In this document: one piece after another, positions 33,370 through 41,842 of the stretch
Layout: the number at the start of each line of letters is the position of its first letter
How positions within the stretch are numbered: position 1 is the stretch's first letter
Assembly (NCBI RefSeq): GCF_001969265.1
Contig: NZ_CP019304.1
Location: 2,046,001 to 2,110,000, forward strand
Source: Arthrobacter sp. QXT-31
GTDB lineage: Bacteria; Actinomycetota; Actinomycetes; Actinomycetales; Micrococcaceae
Direction of reading: 5' to 3'
Length of the DNA stretch: 64,000 nt
The notes under the pieces: generated by a model
Database searches by the model: none
What the model was told of the DNA's origin: nothing
What the model saw: the letters and a program-made list of their open reading frames with translations, nothing else
Made by a program: the position numbers and the translations under genes

Positions 33370-34191
33370 CTACAGCAGGAGCAGCTCCTGGACCAGCTCG
33401 CGGCACTTCCGGTACGACGGCGCCTTCGGGTCAATCAGCGCGAAGTGGTCGCCGGGGACCTTGACCACCTGCACCGGGGCGCCGGCCGCCCGGGCGGCGG
33501 TGGCGTAGGCCTCGGACTGGCTCACCGGCACGGTGTCGTCGTCGAGGCCGTGGACCGCGTAGACCGGGATGGTGAGCGGCACGGCGCTCATCGGGTCGGC
33601 GTATTTGTGGCGCTTGGGGTACCTCTCGGCGGAGCCGCCCAGGAAGTTGCTGACCGCGCCGTTGCTGAGGTCCAGCCACTCCGCCTGCGCGAGGTTGAGC
33701 AGCCCCGACTGGCTGACCACGCCCGTCAGGTGAACGGCCTCGCCGTTGAGGTTCCTGGCGACCTGCCGGTCGGCGTCGGCCGCGCCGAGTCCTGCAAGCC
33801 GGTCCCGCCCGGCCGCCCAGACGGCCAGGTGGCCGCCGGCCGAGTGCCCCAGCGCCACCACACGGTTCAGGTCGAGGTCATGTTCGCCGGCCACTTCACG
33901 GAGCTTGTCGATCCCGGCGAGGACATCCTCGAACGTCCGCGGCCAGCCGCCACCGTTGCCGGCGCGCCGGTACTCCAGGTTCCAGGCCACGATGCCGTGC
34001 GCCGCGAGGTCCTTCGCCAGCGGCTCGCCCAGCTCGGCGCCGTACTGCGAGCGCCAGTAGCCACCGTGGATCACCACAACAATGCCGCGCGGGGCAGGCA
34101 TCCTGCCGTTGCGTGCGGCAGGTGTTTCCGGCAGGAAGAGCTCGCCCCACTGGCTGGGGTGGTCACCGTAGTGGTACTTCTGCCGCTTCAC
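33370..34191 (-). CDS. Alpha/beta hydrolase (esterase or kynurenine-formamidase-like)
   Basis: The 273-residue serine hydrolase has the oxyanion motif VVIHGGYWRSQYG, the nucleophile elbow GHSAGGHLAVW, a catalytic Asp in VHGLDDDTVPVSQ and a His in GDHFALIDP. This combination is common in esterases of the BD-FAE/kynurenine formamidase group. The substrate is unknown. GTG start at 34191 with AGGAGG 6 bp upstream. It is divergent from the RelA/SpoT-domain gene and has no signal peptide. Confidence 0.9.
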   Translation of the reverse strand: MKRQKYHYGDHPSQWGELFLPETPAARNGRMPAPRGIVVVIHGGYWRSQYGAELGEPLAKDLAAHGIVAWNLEYRRAGNGGGWPRTFEDVLAGIDKLREVAGEHDLDLNRVVALGHSAGGHLAVWAAGRDRLAGLGAADADRQVARNLNGEAVHLTGVVSQSGLLNLAQAEWLDLSNGAVSNFLGGSAERYPKRHKYADPMSAVPLTIPVYAVHGLDDDTVPVSQSEAYATAARAAGAPVQVVKVPGDHFALIDPKAPSYRKCRELVQELLLL

Positions 34192-34394
34192 TGCATCCTC
34201 CTAGGATCCTTCGAACGGGGCGCCGGCCCCTCCTTGCCGCCGCCAGCGCACCCGGGATCCGGATTGCAGCTCACGACTGCACACAACAGCCATGTGCCGA
34301 GCCTACATGGATGCCGCTTCCGTGGGGCAGAAGGGGCTGCCGAGGCAGGGGTGTCACCGGAGCTGCTGTCGCACGGCCTTGATAGTTTGGAACC

Positions 34395-35501
34395 ATGGCA
34401 AGCAACTGGGATCGCCTGGACGTCACGCAGCGCGACTCCGTGCAGGAAAACGTGGAACTGTATGAGCGTGTCCGGCCTGCCCTGAAGCTTGTCACCCGGG
34501 AAGTCCTGCAGATACTGCGGACCATGCTCAAGGACACCGAGGTCACCCCGCTGTTCGTCACCGGCCGGACCAAGACGGTCGATTCCTTCCGGGAGAAGAT
34601 TTCCCGCACCGAGGAACCGCTGGAAGCCGGCGGCCCGCGGCTGCTGAAGTTCCCGGACCCGTTCCGGACGCTCAATGACATGGTGGGCGTGCGGGTCATC
34701 ACCAAGCTGCCGGCGGAGAACGCCTTGGTGGCCAACCTGATCAAACGCCAGCGGCACCTCTTCGACTGCCGCGGGGACCGCGAAAAGGACATCGGCTCCA
34801 TCGAGTCCGGAACGTACGGCTACTCCAGCCGGCACCTGATCCTGCGCACCCTCCAGAACGATGTGGTCAAGAACTACCAGCAGGTCTTCAACCCCGACCT
34901 CCCGCCCAACGGCAGCTACTTCTTTGAATGCCAGATCCGCACCGTCTTCGCGCACGCCTGGAGTGAGATCGAGCACGATATCCGCTTCAAGGCCGAGGAC
35001 CCGCGGGCCTGGACACCGCACTTCGACCGCCAGTTCACGGCCACCGCCGCGATGCTGGAAACGGTGGAGAGCGCCTTCGCTGACCTGCACGAACGCTACG
35101 AGGAGGTCCGCAGCTACTGGGACCTGGACGGAGAGGGCGCGGCCCAGCTCACCCCCAACCGTATCCGGGACGTGTGGCGCACCCTGCTCCCGCACGTAGA
35201 CCGTAAAGTAGACGATGACTGGGGATGGGCGGCCGAACTCCTGGCGGCCCACGGACTCAAGCAGACCGTGCAGCTTGCCGGCCTGCTCAGCGCCAACCGG
35301 ATCACCGAGGTCCGCAGGGCCCTGGATCACCGCTACTCCCCCGGCCCGGACCGCTTGCTGGATGACCTCCTGCTGTGGCAGTACGGCACCAAACACATCG
35401 ACCTCACCGCTGAGGCGCCCGACGCCGTCCCCCACCCGCGGCGCGACAGCCTCCTGCGGCGGCTGAAGCAGATCGAGCGCTACCGCCAGACCAAGAAATA
35501 G
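34395..35501 (+). CDS. RelA/SpoT synthetase-domain protein (single-domain, alarmone synthetase-like)
   Basis: This 368-residue protein has only the (p)ppGpp synthetase domain, at about residues 50-200: VTGRTKTVDSFREKI, NDMVGVRV (D95), the G-loop YGYSSRHLI (residues 141-149), and ECQIRTVFAHAWSEIEHDI (178-196) with the Mg-binding Glu. There is no hydrolase, TGS or ACT domain. About 165 C-terminal residues form a helical extension of unknown role. The domain could make alarmones, or, as in toxic small synthetases, act on other targets. It ends 6 bp before a SulP transporter gene, so the two are likely one operon. Confidence 0.88.
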   Translation: MASNWDRLDVTQRDSVQENVELYERVRPALKLVTREVLQILRTMLKDTEVTPLFVTGRTKTVDSFREKISRTEEPLEAGGPRLLKFPDPFRTLNDMVGVRVITKLPAENALVANLIKRQRHLFDCRGDREKDIGSIESGTYGYSSRHLILRTLQNDVVKNYQQVFNPDLPPNGSYFFECQIRTVFAHAWSEIEHDIRFKAEDPRAWTPHFDRQFTATAAMLETVESAFADLHERYEEVRSYWDLDGEGAAQLTPNRIRDVWRTLLPHVDRKVDDDWGWAAELLAAHGLKQTVQLAGLLSANRITEVRRALDHRYSPGPDRLLDDLLLWQYGTKHIDLTAEAPDAVPHPRRDSLLRRLKQIERYRQTKK

Positions 35502-35507
35502 AGTTTC

Positions 35508-37010
35508 ATGAAGCCCGAACAGCTCCAGTCCGTCCGGGCCACGCTCCGTTCCCCGCGGCGCCTCAAGACCGAGGCCCTCGCCGGACTGGTGGTGGCCCTT
35601 GCCCTCATTCCGGAAGCCATCGCGTTCTCCGTGATCGCCGGGGTGGACCCCCGGATCGGACTGTTCGCGTCCTTCACCATGGCGGTCACCATCTCGTTCG
35701 TCGGCGGCCGGCCCGCCATGATCTCGGCCGCAACCGGCGCCGTCGCCCTGGTGATCGCACCGCTGATGCGCAGCCACGGGCTGGACCACCTGATCGCCGC
35801 GGTGATCCTGGCCGGGGTGTTCCAGATCCTGCTGGCCGTCCTGGGCGTCACCCGGCTCATGCGTTTCATTCCGCGTTCGGTGATGGTGGGCTTCGTGAAC
35901 GCGCTGGCCATCCTCGTTTTCATGGCCCAGCTGCCGGAACTGATCGGGGTTCCCTGGCCGGTGTATCCGCTGGTGGCCGCGGGCCTGCTGATCGTCGTCG
36001 GCTTCCGCAGGATTACGACGGCGGTGCCGTCACCTTTGGTGGCCATCGTCCTCCTGACGGCCCTCGCCGTGGCGGCCGGGATCGATGTCCCCGCCGTCCA
36101 GGACAAGGGCCAGCTGCCGGAAAGCCTGCCCACGCTGTTCATCCCGAACGTGCCGCTCACATGGGAAACCTTCCAGACCATCGCCCCCTACGCGCTGTCC
36201 ATGGCACTCGTGGGACTGCTGGAATCGCTGATGACAGCCAAGCTCGTGGACGACATCACCGACACCCGCTCCAACAAGACCCGCGAATCCTGGGGCCAGG
36301 GCGTGGCCAACATCGTCACCGGATTCCTGGGCGGCATGGGCGGCTGCGCCGTGATCGGGCAGACGATGATCAACGTCAAGGGTTCCGGAGCCCGCAGCCG
36401 GGTGTCCACGTTCCTCGCCGGCGTCTTCCTGCTGGTGCTGGTGGTCGCCCTCGGCGACATCGTGGGGCTCATCCCGATGGCGGCGCTGGTGGCGGTGATG
36501 ATCTTCGTTTCGGCCATCACCTTTGACTGGCATTCGGTGGCACCGGCGACGCTCAAACGCATGCCCAAGTCGGAGACCGCCGTCATGCTCATCACCGTGG
36601 GCACGGTGGTGGTCACGCACAACCTGGCAATCGGCGTCGGCGTCGGCGTGCTGGCGGCGATGGCGATGTTCGCCCGCCGGGTGGCCCACTTTGCCACTGT
36701 GGAGCGGACGGAAATGGAGCTCAACGGCCGCACCGTGGCCACCTACACAGTGGACGGCGAACTCTTCTTCGCCTCCTCCAACGACCTCTACACGCAGTTC
36801 GACTACGCCCGCGACGCCGAGCCGGACATCGACGGCGTGGTGATCGACCTGCACGCCTCGCATCTGTGGGATGCCTCCACCATCGCCGTCCTGGATGCGG
36901 TCACGGAGAAATACCGCCGGCACGGGCGCGAGGTGGAACTGATCGGCCTTAACTCGGCCAGCATCCAAATGCGGGAACGACTCGCCGGAAAACTCAACGC
37001 AGGAGCGTGA
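35508..37010 (+). CDS. SulP family anion transporter with STAS domain
   Basis: The 500-residue membrane protein has the SulP core: LVVALALIPEAIAFSVIAGVDPRIGLFAS, FVGGRPAMISAATGAVA, and LESLMTAKLVDDITDTRSNKTRESWGQG with GGMGGCAVIGQTMINV. A C-terminal cytoplasmic STAS domain follows (VIDLHASHLWDASTIAVLDAV). SulP proteins carry sulfate, bicarbonate or dicarboxylates. The QG-variant in the centre is frequent in bicarbonate or unspecific members, so the substrate stays open. The Shine-Dalgarno is weak and the gene lies 6 bp after the alarmone synthetase-like gene, which suggests coupled translation. Confidence 0.92.
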   Translation: MKPEQLQSVRATLRSPRRLKTEALAGLVVALALIPEAIAFSVIAGVDPRIGLFASFTMAVTISFVGGRPAMISAATGAVALVIAPLMRSHGLDHLIAAVILAGVFQILLAVLGVTRLMRFIPRSVMVGFVNALAILVFMAQLPELIGVPWPVYPLVAAGLLIVVGFRRITTAVPSPLVAIVLLTALAVAAGIDVPAVQDKGQLPESLPTLFIPNVPLTWETFQTIAPYALSMALVGLLESLMTAKLVDDITDTRSNKTRESWGQGVANIVTGFLGGMGGCAVIGQTMINVKGSGARSRVSTFLAGVFLLVLVVALGDIVGLIPMAALVAVMIFVSAITFDWHSVAPATLKRMPKSETAVMLITVGTVVVTHNLAIGVGVGVLAAMAMFARRVAHFATVERTEMELNGRTVATYTVDGELFFASSNDLYTQFDYARDAEPDIDGVVIDLHASHLWDASTIAVLDAVTEKYRRHGREVELIGLNSASIQMRERLAGKLNAGA

Positions 37011-37157
37011 GGTTAATCACGTTACGCGCCCCGAAATCCCTTATCTGACGCGGATCATCCGCGGATGAACGACACGGTGCCGTTACCTTAATGTGACATT
37101 GCGGGGAAGCCTCCCGTACGGTGGAAAACGTGCCTTCTTCACCGATGAGGCACTCCC

Positions 37158-37345
37158 GCGCTGATTGCCTAACTCTGCCGCAGCCCGAGGAACCAATCGA
37201 ACACCCATGTCAGGCAGAGACGGGGAAACCACTTTTCGGCCCGCTTGAAGCTGGCCTTGGGGTGAAGCCGCGCAGTCCTGGCCATGCTCAGGGCCGCGGC
37301 CGGGTGCCTCCCATCCGAATCCGACAGCTCACCTCGCAGGCATCG
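37158..37345 (+). promoter_or_regulatory. c-di-AMP riboswitch (ydaO-yuaA type)
   Basis: The leader of the NlpC/P60 gene holds the landmarks of this riboswitch in order: CGCTGATTGCC and the CTCTGCCG start (37158-37180), GAGGAACCAAT (37188-37198), GGGGAAACC (37222-37230), TTGGGGTGAAGCC, and the highly conserved 3' block CCGAATCCGACAGCTCACCT plus CGCAGGC ending near 37341. In actinobacteria this element controls cell-wall hydrolase genes and is an OFF switch for c-di-AMP. The region 37011-37157 before it contains only the likely promoter and a short GCGGAT/ATCCGC hairpin after the SulP gene. Confidence 0.9.
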
Positions 37346-37359
37346 GGAGAGGCTTCTTC

Positions 37360-38076
37360 ATGTCGTTCCGCTTTAATTCTGGCCGCCGTGCTGCGGTCAT
37401 CCTTGCCGCATCCGGACTCGCCTTCACCGGCACCGTCGCAGCCAACGCCGCGAACGTTCCGGCACAGCAGGCACAGGCTCCCGCTGCCGCCCCCGCGGCC
37501 GCCAACCAGATCCAGGTTCCGCTGACCGCTGCCTCCAGCGTCAAGATTGACTTCGAGCGCCCCGCGGTCACCTCGGCCCCGGCTCCCGCGGCGGCACCCG
37601 TCGTCGTGAAGCCCGCGGTGAAGAAGGTTGCAGCACCTGCCGTTGCCGCGGCCCCCAAGGCTGCGCCGGCACCGGCAGCTGCCGCACCGAAGATCACCGT
37701 CAAGGCCGCCGCTCCGGCTCCGAAGGCGCCTGCCAAGGCCCCTGTTACGGCGGCCGCAGGCGTCAACGCCGCGATGCTGGCCTCGGCCCGGTCCCAGATC
37801 GGCATCACGCAGGACTGCACCGCCATGGTTGAGAAGGCCCTCGGCGCCGCCGGCATCCGCGTGGGTGACCTCGCACCGATGCAGTTCCTGAATCACGGCA
37901 GGGTCGTTTCCACTCCTCAGCCCGGCGACATGGTGGTCCAGTCCGGCCACGTGGCCATCTACGCCGGCGCCGGCAAGGTCATCAGCGGCGGCATGAACGG
38001 CATCAACGCCACCATGGAGCACCCGCTGTCCTGGCTCACGGCCACAGGTCCCGTCACGTTCGTGCGCGCGGCCTAG
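37360..38076 (+). CDS. Secreted NlpC/P60-family peptidoglycan hydrolase
   Basis: The 238-residue protein has a signal peptide (RRAAVILAASGLAFTGTVAANA). A long Ala/Pro/Lys linker of about 90 residues follows, then a C-terminal C40 peptidase-like domain: LASARSQIGITQDCTAMVEKALGAAG (catalytic Cys), PQPGDMVVQSGHVAIYAGAGKVI (His) and INATMEHPLSW. It should cut peptide stems in the cell wall, outside the membrane. The domain is short compared with typical NlpC/P60. Expression is governed by the c-di-AMP riboswitch in its leader; GGGAGAGG lies 7 bp before the ATG. Confidence 0.88.
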   Translation: MSFRFNSGRRAAVILAASGLAFTGTVAANAANVPAQQAQAPAAAPAAANQIQVPLTAASSVKIDFERPAVTSAPAPAAAPVVVKPAVKKVAAPAVAAAPKAAPAPAAAAPKITVKAAAPAPKAPAKAPVTAAAGVNAAMLASARSQIGITQDCTAMVEKALGAAGIRVGDLAPMQFLNHGRVVSTPQPGDMVVQSGHVAIYAGAGKVISGGMNGINATMEHPLSWLTATGPVTFVRAA

Positions 38077-38089
38077 CAGAGGCAAGACC

Positions 38090-38126
38090 GCTGTGTTCCG
38101 CTGCCTTGGGGGCGGCGGAATACAGC
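38090..38126 (+). terminator. Terminator-like hairpin after the NlpC/P60 gene
   Basis: GCTGTGTTCCGC and GCGGAATACAGC pair with one mismatch around an 11-13 base loop. TGTCCCCCC follows rather than a T-run, so this is moderately supported. Confidence 0.5.
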
Positions 38127-38314
38127 TGTCCCCCCAAGGTGCTCCCACCTTTCTATAAGGATCGCGGGACACACTGGCTATGCCTGATGAAAGACCGCAG
38201 TCTCCGGCTGCGAGTCAGGGCCGCCGGGTCCGGATTGTCCCCCCATGCATTCCGGATCCGGTGCCTGCCAGCCGCAGCGTGCTGCACCTCAGCCTCAGCC
38301 TCAGCGGTTCCGGT

Positions 38315-39454
38315 TCACCCCCGGACAGTACGGTTCCGCCCCTGGGACTTGGCTTCGTACAGGGCAACATCCGCGGCCGCGATGACTTCGTCGAGGTCCG
38401 CGGTTTTCGCGTTGTAGGTGGAGATACCGTAGCTGACGGTCGGCATCCGCATCAGTTCCGGGATGTGCTGGCCTGCCAGCCTCCTGCTGATTTCCCCCGC
38501 AATGATCTCAGCACTCTTGGGTCCGGCACCGGGAAGCAGGAGGATGAACTCCTCACCGCCGTAGCGCCCGGCAAGGTCCGTGGACCGGACCGCTGCACTG
38601 CAGGCCTCGGCAAAGGCCTGCAGCGCGAGGTCACCCGCCGCATGGCCGAAGGTGTCGTTCACCGCCTTGAAATGGTCAAGGTCCGCCAGGATCAGCGAGC
38701 CCCCGCCATTAGCCGCTTTGCTTCGCGCCAGCTCCTCGGCCGCCGCCTCCAGGAAGGCGCCGCGGTTAAGGAGGCCTGTCAGGCCGTCCTGCGTGGCAAC
38801 GGTCCGCAGCGCCCGCGTCTGCTGCTCGGTGCTGAGCCCCGCCATGCTGAACGAAACCACCACCAACAGCACCATAGTCACCATGGTGGTCACCGCGGAC
38901 CCGAAGAACGTGACGAAGACGGCGCCGTCCTGCCCGTTGATCAGGAAAGCAAGCAGCCGGCAGAAGTAGAAGACCGCCACACCGCCCGCCGCGATGGCCA
39001 TGGGGATCCTGACCCGGGAATAGCCCGGTTCCAGCCGCCACAGTTCATGCGAAGCCAGGCCGATGAGCGCCGCCATGGACCCCAGGAACACCGCTCCCCC
39101 AGCCCAGACGTTGGAGCCGGGGTTGTCGACGGCGGCAGCCACCCCGGCGAGGAGCGGCAGGGCCGCGGACAGCCACGGGCTGGGTTTGAGGTTCCGGAGG
39201 GAGCGCGCACCTGCCCAAACGCACGCCGCACCGGAAACCAGCATGACGTTGCCCACGGGGTTGGCCCAGACCTGCTGCGGCGTTCCGTTCATGAGGAAGA
39301 ACGTCGCGCCGAGGAGGAACAGGAGCAGGGCGGCGCACCACCAGGCGCTGTAGGGCGAGCGCGTGCTGCGGTAGGTTGAAAAGTAGAAGAGCAGGGCCAG
39401 AATCAGGGCCATCGCGGCAAAGGCGATCCGAAGTGTCGCCGTGTCCAGGATCAT
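38315..39454 (-). CDS. Membrane-bound GGDEF diguanylate cyclase
   Basis: The 379-residue protein has about six hydrophobic helices in residues 5-205, a short linker, then a GGDEF domain. DGLTGLLNRGAF opens the domain, LADLDHFKAVNDTFGH follows, and the signature is RYGGEEF at 298-304. An inhibitory I-site RSTD lies at 290-293, five residues before it, so product feedback is expected. It makes c-di-GMP from GTP. AGGGGG lies just before the ATG. It is convergent with the NlpC/P60 gene and shows no operon partner. Confidence 0.93.
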   Translation of the reverse strand: MILDTATLRIAFAAMALILALLFYFSTYRSTRSPYSAWWCAALLLFLLGATFFLMNGTPQQVWANPVGNVMLVSGAACVWAGARSLRNLKPSPWLSAALPLLAGVAAAVDNPGSNVWAGGAVFLGSMAALIGLASHELWRLEPGYSRVRIPMAIAAGGVAVFYFCRLLAFLINGQDGAVFVTFFGSAVTTMVTMVLLVVVSFSMAGLSTEQQTRALRTVATQDGLTGLLNRGAFLEAAAEELARSKAANGGGSLILADLDHFKAVNDTFGHAAGDLALQAFAEACSAAVRSTDLAGRYGGEEFILLLPGAGPKSAEIIAGEISRRLAGQHIPELMRMPTVSYGISTYNAKTADLDEVIAAADVALYEAKSQGRNRTVRG

Positions 39455-39555
39455 TCCGGCCCCCTAGAATCCCGATCCAATGCACACCAGTATGGCACCC
39501 CGGAGCCATCGTGGCGGCCTGCTGGCCCGGAAGCCCCTCCGGACCAGCAGGAGGC

Positions 39556-40896
39556 CTAGACTCCGGCGGGCACCGCCTGCGCAAACCCGTTCACGGGACG
39601 TGGCAGTCCGTAGTGCTCGCGCAGCGTGTGCCCCGTGTACTGCTGCCGGAACAGCCCGCGCGACCGCAGGATCGGAATGACGTGGTCCACGAAGGCGTCC
39701 AGGCCCGAAGGCAGCACCGGCGGCATGATGTTGAAGCCGTCGGCCGCCCCCTTTTCAAACCACTCCTGGATGGCGTCCGCCACCTGCTCGGGCGTTCCCG
39801 AGAAGGTGCGGTGCCCGCGGCCCCCGCCCAGCCGGCCGATGAGCTGCCGGACCGTGAGCCGTTCCCGCCGGGCGAGTTCGACGATGAGCGTGTACCGGCT
39901 CTTGGCGCCTTCGATCGCGTCCTCCGAGGGGAGGTCCTCGGGCAGCTGTGCATCCAGCGGGAGGGATTCCGGCGCGACCCGAAGGACGCCGGCCAGCTGC
40001 TTGCGCGCGTGTTCGGGGTGAATGAGCTCATCAAGCTGCTTTTCCAGCTGCCGTGCTTCGCGCTCGGTGGAGCCGATGACCGGGACAATGCCGGGAAGGA
40101 TCTTGATGTGCTCCGGGTTCCGCCCCGCTGCCGCTGTCTTCCGCTTGAGGTCGGCGTAGAAGCGCTGGGCCTCGGCCAGCGTCTGCTGCGCCGTAAAGAC
40201 AGCCTCGGCGTAGCGGGCGGCGAAGTCCTTGCCGTCCTCGGAGGAGCCGGCCTGCACGATGACGGGATGCCCCTGCGGCGAACGCGGTACATCCAGCGGG
40301 CCCTGGATCCGGAAGTACCGGCCGGTGTGGCCGACGGTGTGGACGCGGGAGCTGTCCGCCCAGACTCCGGCGGCCTTGTCCCCCACCGCGGCGTCGTCTT
40401 CCCAGCTGTCCCAGAGCTTCCGGGCTGCATCGAGGAACTCGGCGGCGCGCTCATAGCGGCGCCAGTGGGCGGGCTGGTCCTCCAGCGAGAAGTTCCGCGC
40501 GGCGGCCTCGCCGGCCGTGGTCACCACGTTCCAGCCGGCCCGGCCGCCGCTGATGTGGTCCAGGGAGGCGAACCTGCGGGCCAGGTTGTAGGGGTCGTTG
40601 TAGGTGGTGGAGGCGGTGCCGATGAGCCCGATGCGCCTGGTCACGGCGGCGATGGCGCTGAGCAGGACTGTCGGCTCCAGCGTGCCGTAAGGGCGCTGGC
40701 GCACGTCGCCGTGCAGTACGGGAGAGTCGGCGAAGAAGATCGAGTCGAACGTGCCGCGTTCGGCGGTGCGCGCGAGCTGCTGAAAGTGGGCCACCTTGGT
40801 ACCGGCGAAGCTGTCGTTCCCGGGCAGCCGCCAGGACGCCTCATGGTGTCCGGTGCTCATCAGGAAGGCGTTCAGGTGGAGTTGGCGTTCAGGCAT
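39556..40896 (-). CDS. FMN-dependent monooxygenase, NtaA/SnaA/DszA-type (LLM class)
   Basis: This 446-residue bacterial luciferase-like monooxygenase has SWRLPGNDSFAGTKVAHFQQLARTAERGTFDSIFFADSP, GLIGTASTTYNDPYNLARRFASLDHISGGRAGWNVVT and GHPVIVQAGSSEDGKDFAARYAEAVFTAQ, all typical of the NtaA/DszA branch. It uses reduced FMN and oxygen. Members desulfonate or desulfurise organosulfur compounds or oxidise aminopolycarboxylates. The neighbouring SsuC/SsuB-like genes favour a sulfur-scavenging role. AAGGAA precedes the ATG by 8 bp. No flavin reductase gene is adjacent. Confidence 0.9.
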   Translation of the reverse strand: MPERQLHLNAFLMSTGHHEASWRLPGNDSFAGTKVAHFQQLARTAERGTFDSIFFADSPVLHGDVRQRPYGTLEPTVLLSAIAAVTRRIGLIGTASTTYNDPYNLARRFASLDHISGGRAGWNVVTTAGEAAARNFSLEDQPAHWRRYERAAEFLDAARKLWDSWEDDAAVGDKAAGVWADSSRVHTVGHTGRYFRIQGPLDVPRSPQGHPVIVQAGSSEDGKDFAARYAEAVFTAQQTLAEAQRFYADLKRKTAAAGRNPEHIKILPGIVPVIGSTEREARQLEKQLDELIHPEHARKQLAGVLRVAPESLPLDAQLPEDLPSEDAIEGAKSRYTLIVELARRERLTVRQLIGRLGGGRGHRTFSGTPEQVADAIQEWFEKGAADGFNIMPPVLPSGLDAFVDHVIPILRSRGLFRQQYTGHTLREHYGLPRPVNGFAQAVPAGV

Positions 40897-40924
40897 GGTC
40901 AGGTTCCTTGGGTTTGGAGGGCGG

Positions 40925-41842
40925 TCAGGCGGTCCGGGAGCCGACGGCGGTCCGCCAGCGGGAGAAATGGCGTTCGACGGCGACGAGCAGGTAGTTGACC
41001 AGCAGGCCGAGCAGGGACACGGTCAGGATGCCCGCATACATGTCCGGGATGAGGAAGCTCATCTGGGAATTCACGATCAGGTAGCCCAGGCCGGCCTTGG
41101 CACCGACCATCTCGGCAGCGATCAGGACGAGGATGGAGGAGGTGCCGGCCATCCGGATGCCCGTGAAAATGGTGGGTACGGCCGAGGGAAGGATGACCTT
41201 CTGGAACAGCTGGAAGTTGGACAGCCCCAGTGAGCGGGCCGCCCGGATGAGCAGCGGGTCCACGGTGCGGACGCCCGCGATGGTGTTCAGCAGCACCGGG
41301 AAGAACGCGGCGTAGGCAACGATGCTGATTTTGGACGTCTCCCCGATGCCCAGCAGCAGCGTGAACACCGGGAGCAGTGCCAGCGCCGCTGTGTTCCGGA
41401 AAACCTCCAGCAGCGGGTTGAGGAAGCGGTCAAGGGCCCCGTACCAGGCCACGAGCAGTCCAAGTGCGACGGCGGACACCACGGCGATGCCGAAGCCGCT
41501 CGCAGAGCGGCTCAGGCTGGCCGCGAGGTGGTTTTGCAGCTGCCCGTTTGCAATAAGGGCGCCCAGCGCCTCAAGCACCTCGTGCAGGGGCGGAAGGAAC
41601 ACCCTCGTCGATGCCGGCGCGAGGTAGGTGGGCCCCAGTTCCCACAGCAGCAGAAACAGGATGATCGCCCCGGCACCCCACACGGCTTTGCCGCCCTGCA
41701 CGGCGTACAGGCGCAGCCTGGCCGCCGGAGTCCGGGCGGGTCCCGGACGCAACGCCGGCGGGGCCGGCGCCGTTTCCTTCCCGGCGGCCTGCTCGGGACC
41801 GGTGCGGACTTCCGTTTCCTTCGTCAGTGTTGGCGTGCTCAT
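40925..41842 (-). CDS. ABC transporter permease, SsuC/TauC type
   Basis: The 305-residue membrane protein has six predicted helices and the binding-protein-dependent permease loop (LIRAARSLGLSNFQLFQKVILPSAVPTIFTGIRMAGTSSILVLIAAEMV). The N-terminal tail is a cytoplasmic Pro/Ala-rich stretch. It should form the channel of a sulfonate/taurine/nitrate-type importer with the adjacent ATPase. Its ATG overlaps the ATPase stop by one base (TGATG). No periplasmic binding protein gene is present in this cluster. Confidence 0.9.
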   Translation of the reverse strand: MSTPTLTKETEVRTGPEQAAGKETAPAPPALRPGPARTPAARLRLYAVQGGKAVWGAGAIILFLLLWELGPTYLAPASTRVFLPPLHEVLEALGALIANGQLQNHLAASLSRSASGFGIAVVSAVALGLLVAWYGALDRFLNPLLEVFRNTAALALLPVFTLLLGIGETSKISIVAYAAFFPVLLNTIAGVRTVDPLLIRAARSLGLSNFQLFQKVILPSAVPTIFTGIRMAGTSSILVLIAAEMVGAKAGLGYLIVNSQMSFLIPDMYAGILTVSLLGLLVNYLLVAVERHFSRWRTAVGSRTA

